A stretch of DNA of 11,560 nucleotides from JBEKDJ01 sp050014415 (GCA_050014415.1 JBEKDJ010000140.1:1-11560), one strand, 5' to 3'. Shown: positions 1-7,169, counted from the first letter of the stretch. The notes: a model not told the origin generated them from the letters alone. Numbers and translations: made by a program.

Positions 1-85
1 TAGCCATTCCCCTTTCATCGAGCTGTATTGTATCATATCGATATGGTCTCTCGTAGAATATTGTTGCGTTTCATGCTAAATTTTT

Positions 86-139
86 CCCCTCCCCTTAATT
101 ACGACACAGTCTCCAAGGGGAGAGGAAAAGGGGGAGGGG
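86..139. repeat. Inverted repeat CCCCTCCCC / GGGGAGGGG upstream of livH
   Basis: Two perfectly complementary 9-bp arms lie at 86-94 and 131-139, with T- and A-rich flanks (TTTTT before the left arm, AAAA before the right arm) and a further purine-rich block at about 116-125. The element could fold into a hairpin in the leader of the first permease gene. It resembles the short C-rich/G-rich palindromic repeats scattered between genes in many bacterial genomes. It could act as a terminator of an upstream gene, but no T-run follows the right arm, so I call it only a repeat. The rest of 1-210 shows no gene that I can support. Confidence 0.5.
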
Positions 140-194
140 CAGAACTATTTTCGTTGTTGCTGGTGACGCTTTGGGGTCATGAGTCCTTTTTAAC

Positions 195-203
195 AAAGGA
201 GAT
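195..203 (+). promoter_or_regulatory. Ribosome binding site fixing the livH start
   Basis: AAAGGAGAT at 195-203 sits just upstream of the ATG at 211 and decides the start. The open frame extends back to an ATG at 28, but the extra 61 residues cross the C-rich/G-rich repeat and do not look like permease sequence. The ATG at 204 is out of frame and too close to the site. Confidence 0.8.
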
Positions 204-210
204 ATGGTTT

Positions 211-1086
211 ATGGATTTAGCCCTTTTTTTGCAAATTTTGGTAAATGGCTTGATGAGTGGTGGCATGTATGCCCTGGTAGCCTCCGGGTTTACCTTGATC
301 CTAGGTGTCATTCAGGTATTCAACATGGCGCAGGGTCACTTTTATATGCTCGGGGCATTCATTACCTTCGCAGTCGCCGTCTCCTTCGGACTTCCGTATC
401 CTGTCGCTCTCCTTGCCGCACTGTTCGCCATGGCATTCCTGGGTGTACTCTTCCACTTTGGGATCATTCAGTGGGCGATTCCTTATGGCTTTTTCCATAT
501 GATGTTGATCACCATTGCTTTTGGCACCATTATCAGCCAGAGCTCGCTTCTCACCTTTGGCTACAATGAGCAAGTGGTGCCACCGGTGCTTCCCGGCACA
601 CTGATTATTGGCGAGATAACCCTTAACCGGGGTAAGTTGTTGGTGATAGCCGGTGCGATTATCATCATGGTAGCCCTCTACCTCTTCATGAAAACAAAAA
701 TGGGCACAGCCATGCTGGCGGCGGCGGAGAGTAGAGAGGTGGCCGGCTTACAAGGAATCAACGCTAAAAGGATATTCTGGGTCACGATGGCTGTAGGCTG
801 CGGTCTATGCGGTAGCGCCGGTGCCCTGATTGTACCGGTTCTATCTGCCACCTCTACGATGGGGATGAATGTCTTTATCCGGTCGATGTTAGTTGTTCTC
901 ATGGGAGGGACGGGCAGCATGTCAGGTGCTTTGTTGGCGGCCTTCCTTGTGGGTATCATAGAGAGCTTCGCGTTCCAGTTTGTTGGGCAGTTAAGCCTGC
1001 TAGTGATTTTTGTATTTATGGCAATTTTGATGTACTTCAGGCCGGGTGGCTTACTGGGCAAACCCTTACCCATACCAGGACAGTAA
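211..1086 (+). CDS. livH: Branched-chain amino-acid-type ABC importer permease, LivH-like
   Basis: This 291-residue membrane protein would be one of the two inner-membrane permeases of a HAAT-family ABC importer. The N-terminal stretch GFTLILGVIQVFN followed by MAQGHFYMLGAF (about residues 26-49) is the family hallmark, corresponding to the usual GLTLIFGVxxVINxAHG. Several hydrophobic segments follow, along with the conserved GTAMLAAAESREVAGLQGIN loop that precedes the later helices and the C-terminal GGxGSMSGALLAAFLVGIIES and FRPGGLLG motifs. The start at 211 is chosen from the ribosome site at 195-203 and because homologues begin near this point. It is the first gene of the cluster here, with the partner permease 226 bases downstream. 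The family transports branched-chain amino acids, amides, urea or organic and aromatic acids, so the substrate is not determined; the symbol indicates family only. Confidence 0.93.
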   Translation: MDLALFLQILVNGLMSGGMYALVASGFTLILGVIQVFNMAQGHFYMLGAFITFAVAVSFGLPYPVALLAALFAMAFLGVLFHFGIIQWAIPYGFFHMMLITIAFGTIISQSSLLTFGYNEQVVPPVLPGTLIIGEITLNRGKLLVIAGAIIIMVALYLFMKTKMGTAMLAAAESREVAGLQGINAKRIFWVTMAVGCGLCGSAGALIVPVLSATSTMGMNVFIRSMLVVLMGGTGSMSGALLAAFLVGIIESFAFQFVGQLSLLVIFVFMAILMYFRPGGLLGKPLPIPGQ

Positions 1087-1109
1087 TGATAGTGAACGTT
1101 ATAAAAGTA

Positions 1110-1218
1110 GTCATTGCGAGGAGCAAAGCGACGTGCCTGAACGTCGAAGTGCCTGCCTTTACCGGAGCAGCTTTGTGCAGGCAGGCGTTACGACACGCAG
1201 GCGTGGCAATCTTATGAC
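1110..1218. repeat. Nested palindromic intergenic repeat between livH and livM
   Basis: The left edge, GTCATTGCGAGGAGCAAAG followed by CGACG (1110-1133), and the right edge, TGGCAATCT (1204-1212), are the two halves of a repeat I recognise from many bacterial genomes (TCATTGCGAGGAGCGAAGC ... GGCAATCT). Here they are separated by about 70 bases (1134-1203). That insert is itself palindromic, with GCCTGCC at 1151-1157 and GGCAGGC at 1180-1186 as perfect arms and further partial pairing outside them. The outermost arms are GTCAT (1110-1114) and ATGAC (1214-1218). The stretch can be read as an 83-codon frame, but its residues follow the repeat and it is not credible as a gene. Together with its flanks it fills most of the 226-base gap. 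Confidence 0.65.
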
Positions 1219-1312
1219 TTTGCTTCAACCCACAGGGCAGGATTCACAATGGCACCACGAGAACGCCAACGTATTAATGGCATTTATCATAAAATGAGCG
1301 CGGGGGGGAAGG

Positions 1313-2278
1313 ATGTCAAAGAGAGTCAAACTAGCATTAGGGTTGCTGATATTACTCCTGATCGCATTACCACGGTGGGTTAACCCTTATGTGCTGCAGA
1401 TTCTTATCTTGACGATTACCTATGCCATGTTGGGGTTGGCTTTTGCGTTTACCCTGAGGGTAGGGTTGCCGAGATTTGACATCGCTGCATGGTGGGCTGT
1501 GGGAGCCTATACCACTGCTCTGCTGATGAAGAAAGCCGGCATGTCTTTTTGGCCGACCGTTTTGATTGGAGGCATCATCGCCGTGCTCCTAGGATGGCTG
1601 GTTTTCAAAATCGCTATTCCACGAGGCATGATCGTCTTTCTTATGTTTGGTATGGTTACAGCTATGGCGATGCAGCAGCTGTTTGGCTCGATCAGTTTTT
1701 TCGGTGGCTGGGGAGGCACTGGTCTTGTGCCCCGACCGACCATCGGCTCATTTACATTTATCCGTAAGCCAGAGTTGTATTACCTGGGACTTTTCTTTCT
1801 GACATTGACCATCGTGGTCTATTATCTTCTATACAATTCGAAGATTGGTAGAGCCTGGAATGCCATAGGCTCAAGTCTGAAGCTGGCCAGTTCGGTAGGA
1901 GTGGACGTGGTTAAATACAGAATGGTTAATGTTCTCATTGGAAACTTCTTTCTTGCCATGGCGGGAAGTTACTATATCGCCTACTCTCTGACTGCGGTAC
2001 CCGCCACCTTTAGTTTCCAGAACTCGATTTATGTGATGATGTACGTCATTGTTGGCGGGTTGGCTCATAGCCTCTCTGGCCCAATTATAGGTTCCTTAAT
2101 CATTACTTTTATCCCTGAATATCTCCGGGTTGTTAAAGAATATGAGCCGATCATTACTTCGGTCGCTATTATACTCATCATTATTTTCATGCCCATGGGT
2201 ATTCTAGGCTTGATAGACCGGCGGGTAAAACCCTGGGTCGTTCGTACGAAATGGTATGCTTGGTTGAGAAGACGGTAA
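1313..2278 (+). CDS. livM: Branched-chain amino-acid-type ABC importer permease, LivM-like
   Basis: This 321-residue polytopic membrane protein is the second permease of the importer. Family features are the hydrophobic N-terminus, the WWAVGAYTTALL segment (about residues 61-72) where LivM proteins normally carry a GAYxxA motif, the cytoplasmic loop SKIGRAWNAIGSSLKLASSVGVDVVKYR-type region (the usual GRAWxAIREN...A..GI....K), and the C-terminal PMGILGLIDRR. The canonical GGQxSLGHAAF just before GAY is replaced by RVGLPRFDIAAW, so it is a divergent member. ATG 1313 is the first possible start after an in-frame stop at 1295. The upstream site is a G-run ending GGAAGG and lies very close to the start. 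etfB begins 8 bases after the stop, so the two are almost certainly co-transcribed. Confidence 0.9.
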   Translation: MSKRVKLALGLLILLLIALPRWVNPYVLQILILTITYAMLGLAFAFTLRVGLPRFDIAAWWAVGAYTTALLMKKAGMSFWPTVLIGGIIAVLLGWLVFKIAIPRGMIVFLMFGMVTAMAMQQLFGSISFFGGWGGTGLVPRPTIGSFTFIRKPELYYLGLFFLTLTIVVYYLLYNSKIGRAWNAIGSSLKLASSVGVDVVKYRMVNVLIGNFFLAMAGSYYIAYSLTAVPATFSFQNSIYVMMYVIVGGLAHSLSGPIIGSLIITFIPEYLRVVKEYEPIITSVAIILIIIFMPMGILGLIDRRVKPWVVRTKWYAWLRRR

Positions 2279-2286
2279 AGGCAGAA

Positions 2287-3075
2287 ATGCTTAACATCAT
2301 TGTGTGCATGAAAATCATTATTGATCCGGAGGCGCCGTTTTCTGATTTCAAGATCGACAGAGAAAATCAGAAGCCTATCCCTCCCTCAGGGACGCCGCCT
2401 GTCTTTAGTCCATTCGATGAAAATGCCCTTGAATCCGCTTTGAAGATCAAGGATCAGCGGGAATGCAAGGTTACGATACTCAGCTTGGGCAGAACACTCC
2501 CGAGGGTGATTTTGCAAAAGGCGTTGGCGGTAGGGGCGGATGAGGCCATTGCCATAGAGGGTCCTGAGTTTGAGAATCTGGATCCGTTCAGCACCGCGCA
2601 AATACTGGCCAATGCCATAAAGAAAATCGGAGAGTACGACCTCATTTTTACAGGTCGCCAGGGAGCAGATTGGGATGCGGGTCTGGTATGGGCAGGGATT
2701 GCGGAACTCCTGGGTCTTCCGAGCATCACGATTGCGCGAAGGGCGGAGATCCACGATAGGAAGTTGATTGTTGAAAGGTGCGTCTCGGACGGTCTAGAGG
2801 TACTGGAATCGGAATTGCCTGTAGTGGTGACCTTCACCAGTGAAGCGGGTGAGCTGCGGAGTGTCGCCCTTCCGGCGTTGATAAAGGCAAAGCGACAGAA
2901 AATCCCGAAATGGTCGGCATCGGAAATGGGATTCCAAAAGGTAAACGTCGTGGAGATAAGAGATCTGTACGAACCGGATCTGGGGAATATTGACCATTAT
3001 CTGGTTCCGGGGAAGAGTCCTGAAGAGAAGGGGCACAATTTGGCAAAGCGGCTCGTGGAAGAAGGCGTTCTTTAA
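2287..3075 (+). CDS. etfB: Electron transfer flavoprotein, beta subunit
   Basis: This 262-residue ETF beta (FixA-type) subunit would form a soluble cytoplasmic heterodimer with EtfA and carry electrons from flavin dehydrogenases. The N-terminus MLNIIVCMKIIID is the typical first beta strand. SPFDENALESALKIK (about 41-55) corresponds to the nucleotide-site NPxDExAxExALxLK motif. TGRQGADWDAG (122-132) is the conserved TGRQxxDxD loop, and VERCVSDGLEVLESELPVVVT (162-182) matches the ETF-beta signature except that S167 stands where an acidic residue is usual. The C-terminus GKSPEEKGHNLAKRLVEEGVL is also typical. The frame is open back to an ATG at 2251 inside livM, but 2287 is chosen because the protein then begins at the family's normal N-terminus. 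Whether it is a bifurcating ETF cannot be settled by eye. Confidence 0.93.
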   Translation: MLNIIVCMKIIIDPEAPFSDFKIDRENQKPIPPSGTPPVFSPFDENALESALKIKDQRECKVTILSLGRTLPRVILQKALAVGADEAIAIEGPEFENLDPFSTAQILANAIKKIGEYDLIFTGRQGADWDAGLVWAGIAELLGLPSITIARRAEIHDRKLIVERCVSDGLEVLESELPVVVTFTSEAGELRSVALPALIKAKRQKIPKWSASEMGFQKVNVVEIRDLYEPDLGNIDHYLVPGKSPEEKGHNLAKRLVEEGVL

Positions 3076-3095
3076 TGGGGGAATGAGGCAAACAG

Positions 3096-4106
3096 ATGGA
3101 AGGATATAGGAACATCCTGATCTTCGGCGAACAGGATGGAGATCACTTATCTTCTGTGACAGCGCAGTTGATGCGGATCGGCAAAAAGCTTTCCGGAGAT
3201 CTAAAAGAAGAACTCTATCTGGTCTTCTTCGGAGAGAAATTCTTAAGCGTAGCTGAAGAAGGTTATGGGTACGGTGCAGACAGGGTCTATATGGGTACCG
3301 ATCCTTTGCTCAAGAATTATTTGACCGATTTCTATCTCCAAGCTATGGAGCAGATGGTGAGAGAACTGAAACCGGCGATTATTCTGTTCGGGCAAAACGA
3401 TAAAGGTCTGGATCTGGCCCCCCGGCTCGCCTTTCGGATGAGGACGTGTGTGACCTTGGACTGTGTGGATTTGAAGATAAATACTGGAAAGGGTCTTTTG
3501 GAAGAGGTGAAGCCCGTCTTCGGGGGCAAGGCCCACGGACGCTACTGCTGCGTTAACAGCTTTCCCCAAATTGCATCGGTGCGAGAAGGGGCCTTTGATC
3601 CGGCAGATTATGACGTGTCGAAAAAGGGTGAGGCTATGCCAATCCATCTGTCCCTGGATCCATCTCGGGTGAGGGTAAAATTTGTGAGAAACGAGAGAGA
3701 TGAAAACCTATCCCTGACGTTGAATCTAGCTTCCGCGAACATCGTGGTGAGCGGAGGACGGGGTCTGAAGAAGAAAGAGGGAATGGATCTTGTTCGGAAG
3801 ACGGCGGAGCTGCTCGGTGGCGCCATAGCCGGAAGCCGGCCTGCCGTTGACTATGGCTGGGTGCCGAATTCGTTGCAGGTGGGACTCACCGGTAAGAAGG
3901 TGAACCCTCAGGTATATATTGCAGTGGGCATTTCAGGGGCCCTCCAGCACATGGCCGGGTGTTTGAAATCCAAGATCATCGTGGCCATCAATTCGGATGA
4001 AACGGCGCCTATTTTCAAGCTGTCCCATATAGGGGTTGTGGGGGACTACAAGGAGATCCTGGAGGCCTTCAATAACGAGGTCAAACGAATCAAACAACTC
4101 GATTGA
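3096..4106 (+). CDS. etfA: Electron transfer flavoprotein, alpha subunit
   Basis: This 336-residue ETF alpha (FixB-type) subunit carries the FAD-binding C-terminal domain of the heterodimer. The region at about 273-299, VYIAVGISGALQHMAGC then KSKIIVAIN, is a complete match to the ETF-alpha signature. Just upstream are VVSGGRGL and SRPAVDYGWVPNSLQVGLTGK, which contact FAD in the family. The length is normal for the plain form; the extra N-terminal ferredoxin domain found in some bifurcating or confurcating EtfA proteins is absent. The start at 3096 has GAGG at 3085-3088 at good spacing, 20 bases after the etfB stop. It is followed almost at once by a small possible ORF and then by a FAD oxidase gene, which suggests that this ETF serves that oxidase. 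Confidence 0.95.
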   Translation: MEGYRNILIFGEQDGDHLSSVTAQLMRIGKKLSGDLKEELYLVFFGEKFLSVAEEGYGYGADRVYMGTDPLLKNYLTDFYLQAMEQMVRELKPAIILFGQNDKGLDLAPRLAFRMRTCVTLDCVDLKINTGKGLLEEVKPVFGGKAHGRYCCVNSFPQIASVREGAFDPADYDVSKKGEAMPIHLSLDPSRVRVKFVRNERDENLSLTLNLASANIVVSGGRGLKKKEGMDLVRKTAELLGGAIAGSRPAVDYGWVPNSLQVGLTGKKVNPQVYIAVGISGALQHMAGCLKSKIIVAINSDETAPIFKLSHIGVVGDYKEILEAFNNEVKRIKQLD

Positions 4107-4109
4107 TCC

Positions 4110-4220
4110 ATGGAAAAAAGGAACCAAGATGCGAATTATTCAAGGGTGGAGCCGAAGAGGAGTTGGGAGGAATTCAGAAAAATAAGTCTTTCTGATAAAA
4201 AGGAGGTCGAGGGTGGCTGA
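4110..4220 (+). CDS. Possible 36-residue small protein bridging etfA and the FAD oxidase
   Basis: An ATG three bases after the etfA stop opens a 36-codon frame (beginning MEKRNQDANYSRVEPKRSWE, ending KKEVEGG) that stops at 4218-4220, eight bases inside the next gene (start GTG 4213). The product would be short, highly charged and probably helical, with no cysteine and no membrane segment. The close fit between the two neighbours looks like translational coupling. Against it, I see no clear ribosome site before the ATG, so it would depend on reinitiation after etfA. I do not recognise the sequence. It may simply be a spacer that happens to be open. Confidence 0.3.
   Translation: MEKRNQDANYSRVEPKRSWEEFRKISLSDKKEVEGG
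4200..4206 (+). promoter_or_regulatory. Strong ribosome site for a GTG start
   Basis: AAGGAGG at 4200-4206 lies six bases before GTG 4213 and justifies a non-ATG start for the FAD oxidase. Upstream in the same frame there is a stop at 4183-4185 and no ATG. Confidence 0.75.
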
Positions 4221-5673
4221 AAAGGAACTTGCAAAAATCGTTGGCAGCAACAATGTCTTCGACAACCCAAGCGTTCTGGAAGAATACTCAAGGGACTCAA
4301 GCTTTGTTCCACGAATGAGGCCCAGATGTGTGGTCAAGCCCGGCAATGTGGAGGAGGTGCAAGGGGTAGTGAAGTGGGCCAATGAGACTCTGACCCCCCT
4401 CGTACCGTTAAGCTCGGGTCCCCCTCATTGCCGTGGGGATACGGTCCCCAGCGTCGGCGGAGCGGTTATCGTTGACCTGAGTAGAATGAAGAGAGTAATA
4501 AGGGTTGACCTCAGAAACAAAATAGCTATGATCGAGCCCGGGGTAACGTTCGGTGAACTCCAATCGGAACTGGCCAAGGAAGGGTTGTGCGCCTATATGC
4601 CCTTAACTCCGCGCAGCTCGAAATCGGTGATAGGCAGCATGCTAGAAAGAGAACCGATCATCAGGCCGAGTCATCATTGGGACAGCACCGACCCTCTGCT
4701 CTGTGCGGAGGTCGTATTCGGGACCGGGGATAGATTCAGAACCGGTGAGGCCTCCGGACCCGATACGGTAGAGGAGCAGTGGGAAATGGGCAGAGTCCAG
4801 ATGAATCCCTTTGGCCATAGTCACATAGACATACAAAGACTAGTTTCAGGGGCTCAAGGCACCATGGGGATTGTGGCCTGGGTGACATTAAAATGCAGCT
4901 ACCTGTCCGGGTTGAGTCGTGCTCTTCTGGTGCCGTCAGCAAGGATCGAGCCACTCATTGACTTGAGCTATCAGCTCTTGAGATTTAGGTTTGGCGGTAG
5001 CCTTCTTATATTGAATGGCCTTAACCTGGCATGTTTGCTCGGCAAAGATCCTCGCGAGATTCGGGATTTAAAAAACATTCTACCACCATGGGTTTTATTC
5101 ACCAGCTTCGAAGGCTATGGGATATTGCCTGCGGAAAAAGTGGAGTATGAGGAAGCCGATTTCAGGGCCATGGCCCAGGCATGTCGCCTAAAACCTGAGG
5201 CAATAATTCCTGGGACAAGCGCCGAAGATGTATCACGATTGCTATCCCAACCATCGCCTGAGCCTTACTGGAAGATGAGGTTCAAAGGTGGCTTTCAAGA
5301 CATCTTCTTCTTGACGACCCTTGATAGAACCTCGGAGTTCGTCAATACCATGCCCGACCTGGCACAGCGGCATGGGTATCCGGTGGAAGATGTGGGTGTC
5401 TACATTCAGCCGATCGTGCAGGGCACCAGTTGCCACTGCGAGTTCAACCTATATCATACCCCGACCAAGTCCGCTGAGTTGGATGCAACCAAACAACTTG
5501 TAAATCTGGGGAGTGAAGAAATAGCAAAGCTGGGGGGCTTCTTTTCCAGACCCTATGGGGCGTGGAAAGATGTTGCCTATCGCCGGGCCGTGGGCACTCT
5601 GGTCATGCAGCGAAAAGTCAAGCAGATATTTGACCCTAAGGAAATCCTCAATCCGGGGAAATTGTGCTTCTAA
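4213..5673 (+). CDS. FAD-linked oxidase, GlcD/lactate-dehydrogenase type
   Basis: This 486-residue protein of the vanillyl-alcohol-oxidase/PCMH flavoprotein family (FAD_binding_4 plus FAD-oxidase C-terminal domain) would oxidise a hydroxy acid or related substrate in the cytoplasm. Visible marks are PRCVVKPGNVEEVQGVVKWAN (about 36-57), the beta-strand pair GGAVIVDLSRMKRVIRVD (82-99), EPGVTFGELQSEL (108-120), SGAQGTMGIVAWVTLK in the second half of the FAD domain, and the C-terminal FDPKEILNPGKLCF. The loop that normally reads like RGGGT is replaced by SSGPPHCRGDT (67-77), so it belongs to a divergent branch. It starts at GTG 4213. It follows etfBA in the same order as electron-confurcating lactate dehydrogenases, and its stop is 27 bases before the CCG iron-sulfur gene, as in GlcD-GlcF pairs. 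The substrate is unknown. Confidence 0.85.
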   Translation: MAEKELAKIVGSNNVFDNPSVLEEYSRDSSFVPRMRPRCVVKPGNVEEVQGVVKWANETLTPLVPLSSGPPHCRGDTVPSVGGAVIVDLSRMKRVIRVDLRNKIAMIEPGVTFGELQSELAKEGLCAYMPLTPRSSKSVIGSMLEREPIIRPSHHWDSTDPLLCAEVVFGTGDRFRTGEASGPDTVEEQWEMGRVQMNPFGHSHIDIQRLVSGAQGTMGIVAWVTLKCSYLSGLSRALLVPSARIEPLIDLSYQLLRFRFGGSLLILNGLNLACLLGKDPREIRDLKNILPPWVLFTSFEGYGILPAEKVEYEEADFRAMAQACRLKPEAIIPGTSAEDVSRLLSQPSPEPYWKMRFKGGFQDIFFLTTLDRTSEFVNTMPDLAQRHGYPVEDVGVYIQPIVQGTSCHCEFNLYHTPTKSAELDATKQLVNLGSEEIAKLGGFFSRPYGAWKDVAYRRAVGTLVMQRKVKQIFDPKEILNPGKLCF

Positions 5674-5700
5674 GGATTTGAGAACTGAGGAGGTATCGTA

Positions 5701-6975
5701 ATGGCATGGCAAGATTATGTGCATGATATGCAAAGATGCACGAGGTGTTCATACTGCAAGTGGATACCTTACAGATACATGCAGAGTATTGACTTCATGG
5801 AAGGCTGTCCGTCCGTCTCAAGGTTCAACTGGCATGCTTACGCAGCGAGTGGCAAATTCAACATGGCCTATTCCCTCCTCCAGGAAAGGATAGAAATCTC
5901 GGACCCTTTTCTGGACGTGCTTTACAAGTGCCACATGGATGGCAGTTGTGATATATCATGTAAGGTCCAGCAGGATATCGAACCCCTGCAGCTGATGCAG
6001 GAGCTGAGAATTAAATGCGTTGAGGAGGGTCAGCTTATTCCTGAGCACATGATCGTCATCGAAGGCCTTCGGAAAGAGGACAATATGATGCAGGCATCGA
6101 AGGCTGATAGAGGCAAGTGGGCTGAAGGGCTTGATGTCAAGATCCTCACCAGTGAGAGTGCAGAGGTTGTCTATCATGCAGGGTGCAGGTATTCTTTCGA
6201 CCAAGAGTTGTGGCCGGCAGCCAGAGCGGGACTATCCCTACTCCAAAAGGCCGGGGTGAATGTTGGCATCATGGGTGCTGATGAAGTCTGTTGTGGAGGA
6301 CGCGCTTATGAGCTGGGATATGCGGGCGAACTCACCAAGTATGCGGAGCACCAGACAGAAGCCTTCCGAACGGCGGGTGTCACAGCGCTTGTGGTCCCCT
6401 GCTCCGATTGTTATGCATGTTTCAAAGTGCTATATGACAAAATCGGAAAGAGACTCGGCATTGAGGTGTTTCATCTCACCCAATACCTCGACCTCCTGAT
6501 CAAAGAGGGACGGCTAAAACTGACCAAGGAGGTGCCACTGACCGCAACTTACCACGACCCCTGCCACTTGGGAAGATTGGGAGAGCCTTGGATACACTGG
6601 CACGGTAAGGAGACAAAAGCCATGGGTCCGATGGTTATCCACGACCCGCCGAAGAAGTACAGGCGCGGCGCCAATGGCGTCTACGAAACGCCCAGGGACA
6701 TATTGAAAAGCGTTCCAGGCCTAAGGCTGGTGGAGATGTACCGAACTAAGGAATATGCATGGTGCTGTGGTGCTGGTGGCGGGGTGATTGATGCCTATCC
6801 CGATTTTGCCATCTGGACCGGTTCCGAGAGGCTGAGGGAAGCGAACGCAGTAGGGGCCCAGGCCATCGTGAGTGCTTGTCCTTGGTGCAAGCGGAATTTC
6901 TTGGATGCCGCTAAAGAAACCGGGGATAAGATCGAGGTCTATGACATTATAGAACTTGTTCAAAAAGCCATTTAA
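5701..6975 (+). CDS. Iron-sulfur protein with two CCG domains (GlcF/HdrD-like)
   Basis: This 424-residue protein probably relays electrons between the flavin oxidase(s) and ETF or a membrane carrier. The N-terminal half has two cysteine clusters: C13-x2-C16-x2-C19 with C36-P37, and C77-x5-C83-x3-C87. In the second, D80 stands where a [4Fe-4S] motif would have its second cysteine. The C-terminal half has two CCG (cysteine-rich) domains, both complete: C162, C197-C198-G199 with C234/C237, and C288, C355-C356-G357 with C393/C396. CCG pairs bind a non-cubane [4Fe-4S] cluster in HdrB-type heterodisulfide reductase subunits and occur in GlcF, LutA and GlpC. GAGGAGGT at 5687-5694 fixes the ATG. There is no transmembrane segment, unlike fused HdrDE-type proteins. 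It lies between two FAD oxidase genes and may serve both. Confidence 0.88.
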   Translation: MAWQDYVHDMQRCTRCSYCKWIPYRYMQSIDFMEGCPSVSRFNWHAYAASGKFNMAYSLLQERIEISDPFLDVLYKCHMDGSCDISCKVQQDIEPLQLMQELRIKCVEEGQLIPEHMIVIEGLRKEDNMMQASKADRGKWAEGLDVKILTSESAEVVYHAGCRYSFDQELWPAARAGLSLLQKAGVNVGIMGADEVCCGGRAYELGYAGELTKYAEHQTEAFRTAGVTALVVPCSDCYACFKVLYDKIGKRLGIEVFHLTQYLDLLIKEGRLKLTKEVPLTATYHDPCHLGRLGEPWIHWHGKETKAMGPMVIHDPPKKYRRGANGVYETPRDILKSVPGLRLVEMYRTKEYAWCCGAGGGVIDAYPDFAIWTGSERLREANAVGAQAIVSACPWCKRNFLDAAKETGDKIEVYDIIELVQKAI

Positions 6976-6977
6976 CA

Positions 6978-7098
6978 GGCTGCTCAAAAATGCCCATTTG
7001 CAGCGTTGCCCTCATTCTTCGTCGTTGCGGCGTACAGCCAAGTACGCCTCACTTCTCAGGATTTCGGGCGCCTTGCAACTGAGCATTTTTGAGCAGCC
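6978..7098. repeat. 121-bp long imperfect palindrome
   Basis: The ends are perfect 16-bp inverted repeats, GGCTGCTCAAAAATGC at 6978-6993 and GCATTTTTGAGCAGCC at 7083-7098. The centre has a perfect 7-bp pair, GGCGTAC (7029-7035) and GTACGCC (7042-7048), around a six-base loop. Much of the sequence between also pairs imperfectly. It begins three bases after the CCG-protein stop. Similar elements of this layout (GGCTG[CT]TCAAAAA arms) are, to my knowledge, dispersed between genes in Desulfobacterota and relatives. It would form a very stable hairpin in RNA and could shield the upstream 3' end or reduce read-through to the second oxidase. The rest of the gap to 7169 is AT-rich, with no clear promoter. 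Confidence 0.75.
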
Positions 7099-7169
7099 CA
7101 GTAAAAATGACTTTTTCACCAACATGAAATTGTGGTTATTGAGATAATCGCAAGGTAGGAGGCTTCAAA

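Noticed and set aside
54..59. TAGAAT as a possible -10 box upstream of livH
   Set aside because: The only nearby -35 candidate (TTGTAT at 29-34) is weak and spaced 19 bases away.
28..210. A 61-residue N-terminal extension of the LivH-like permease
   Set aside because: It crosses an inverted repeat, lacks permease features and lies upstream of a good ribosome site (195-203) for ATG 211.
678..1073. A 131-codon minus-strand frame opposite livH
   Set aside because: Antisense to a clear permease, with low-complexity residues and no recognisable features.
1046..1297. An 83-codon plus-strand frame between livH and livM
   Set aside because: It overlaps the end of livH and its sequence is dictated by the palindromic repeat at 1110-1218; no ribosome site or family features.
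6956..7147. A 63-codon plus-strand frame after the CCG protein gene
   Set aside because: It lies mostly in the 121-bp palindrome and begins inside the preceding gene.
7143..7148. GATAAT as a possible -10 box before the second oxidase
   Set aside because: No acceptable -35 element at the right distance (the matching position reads CAACAT), so a promoter is not supported.
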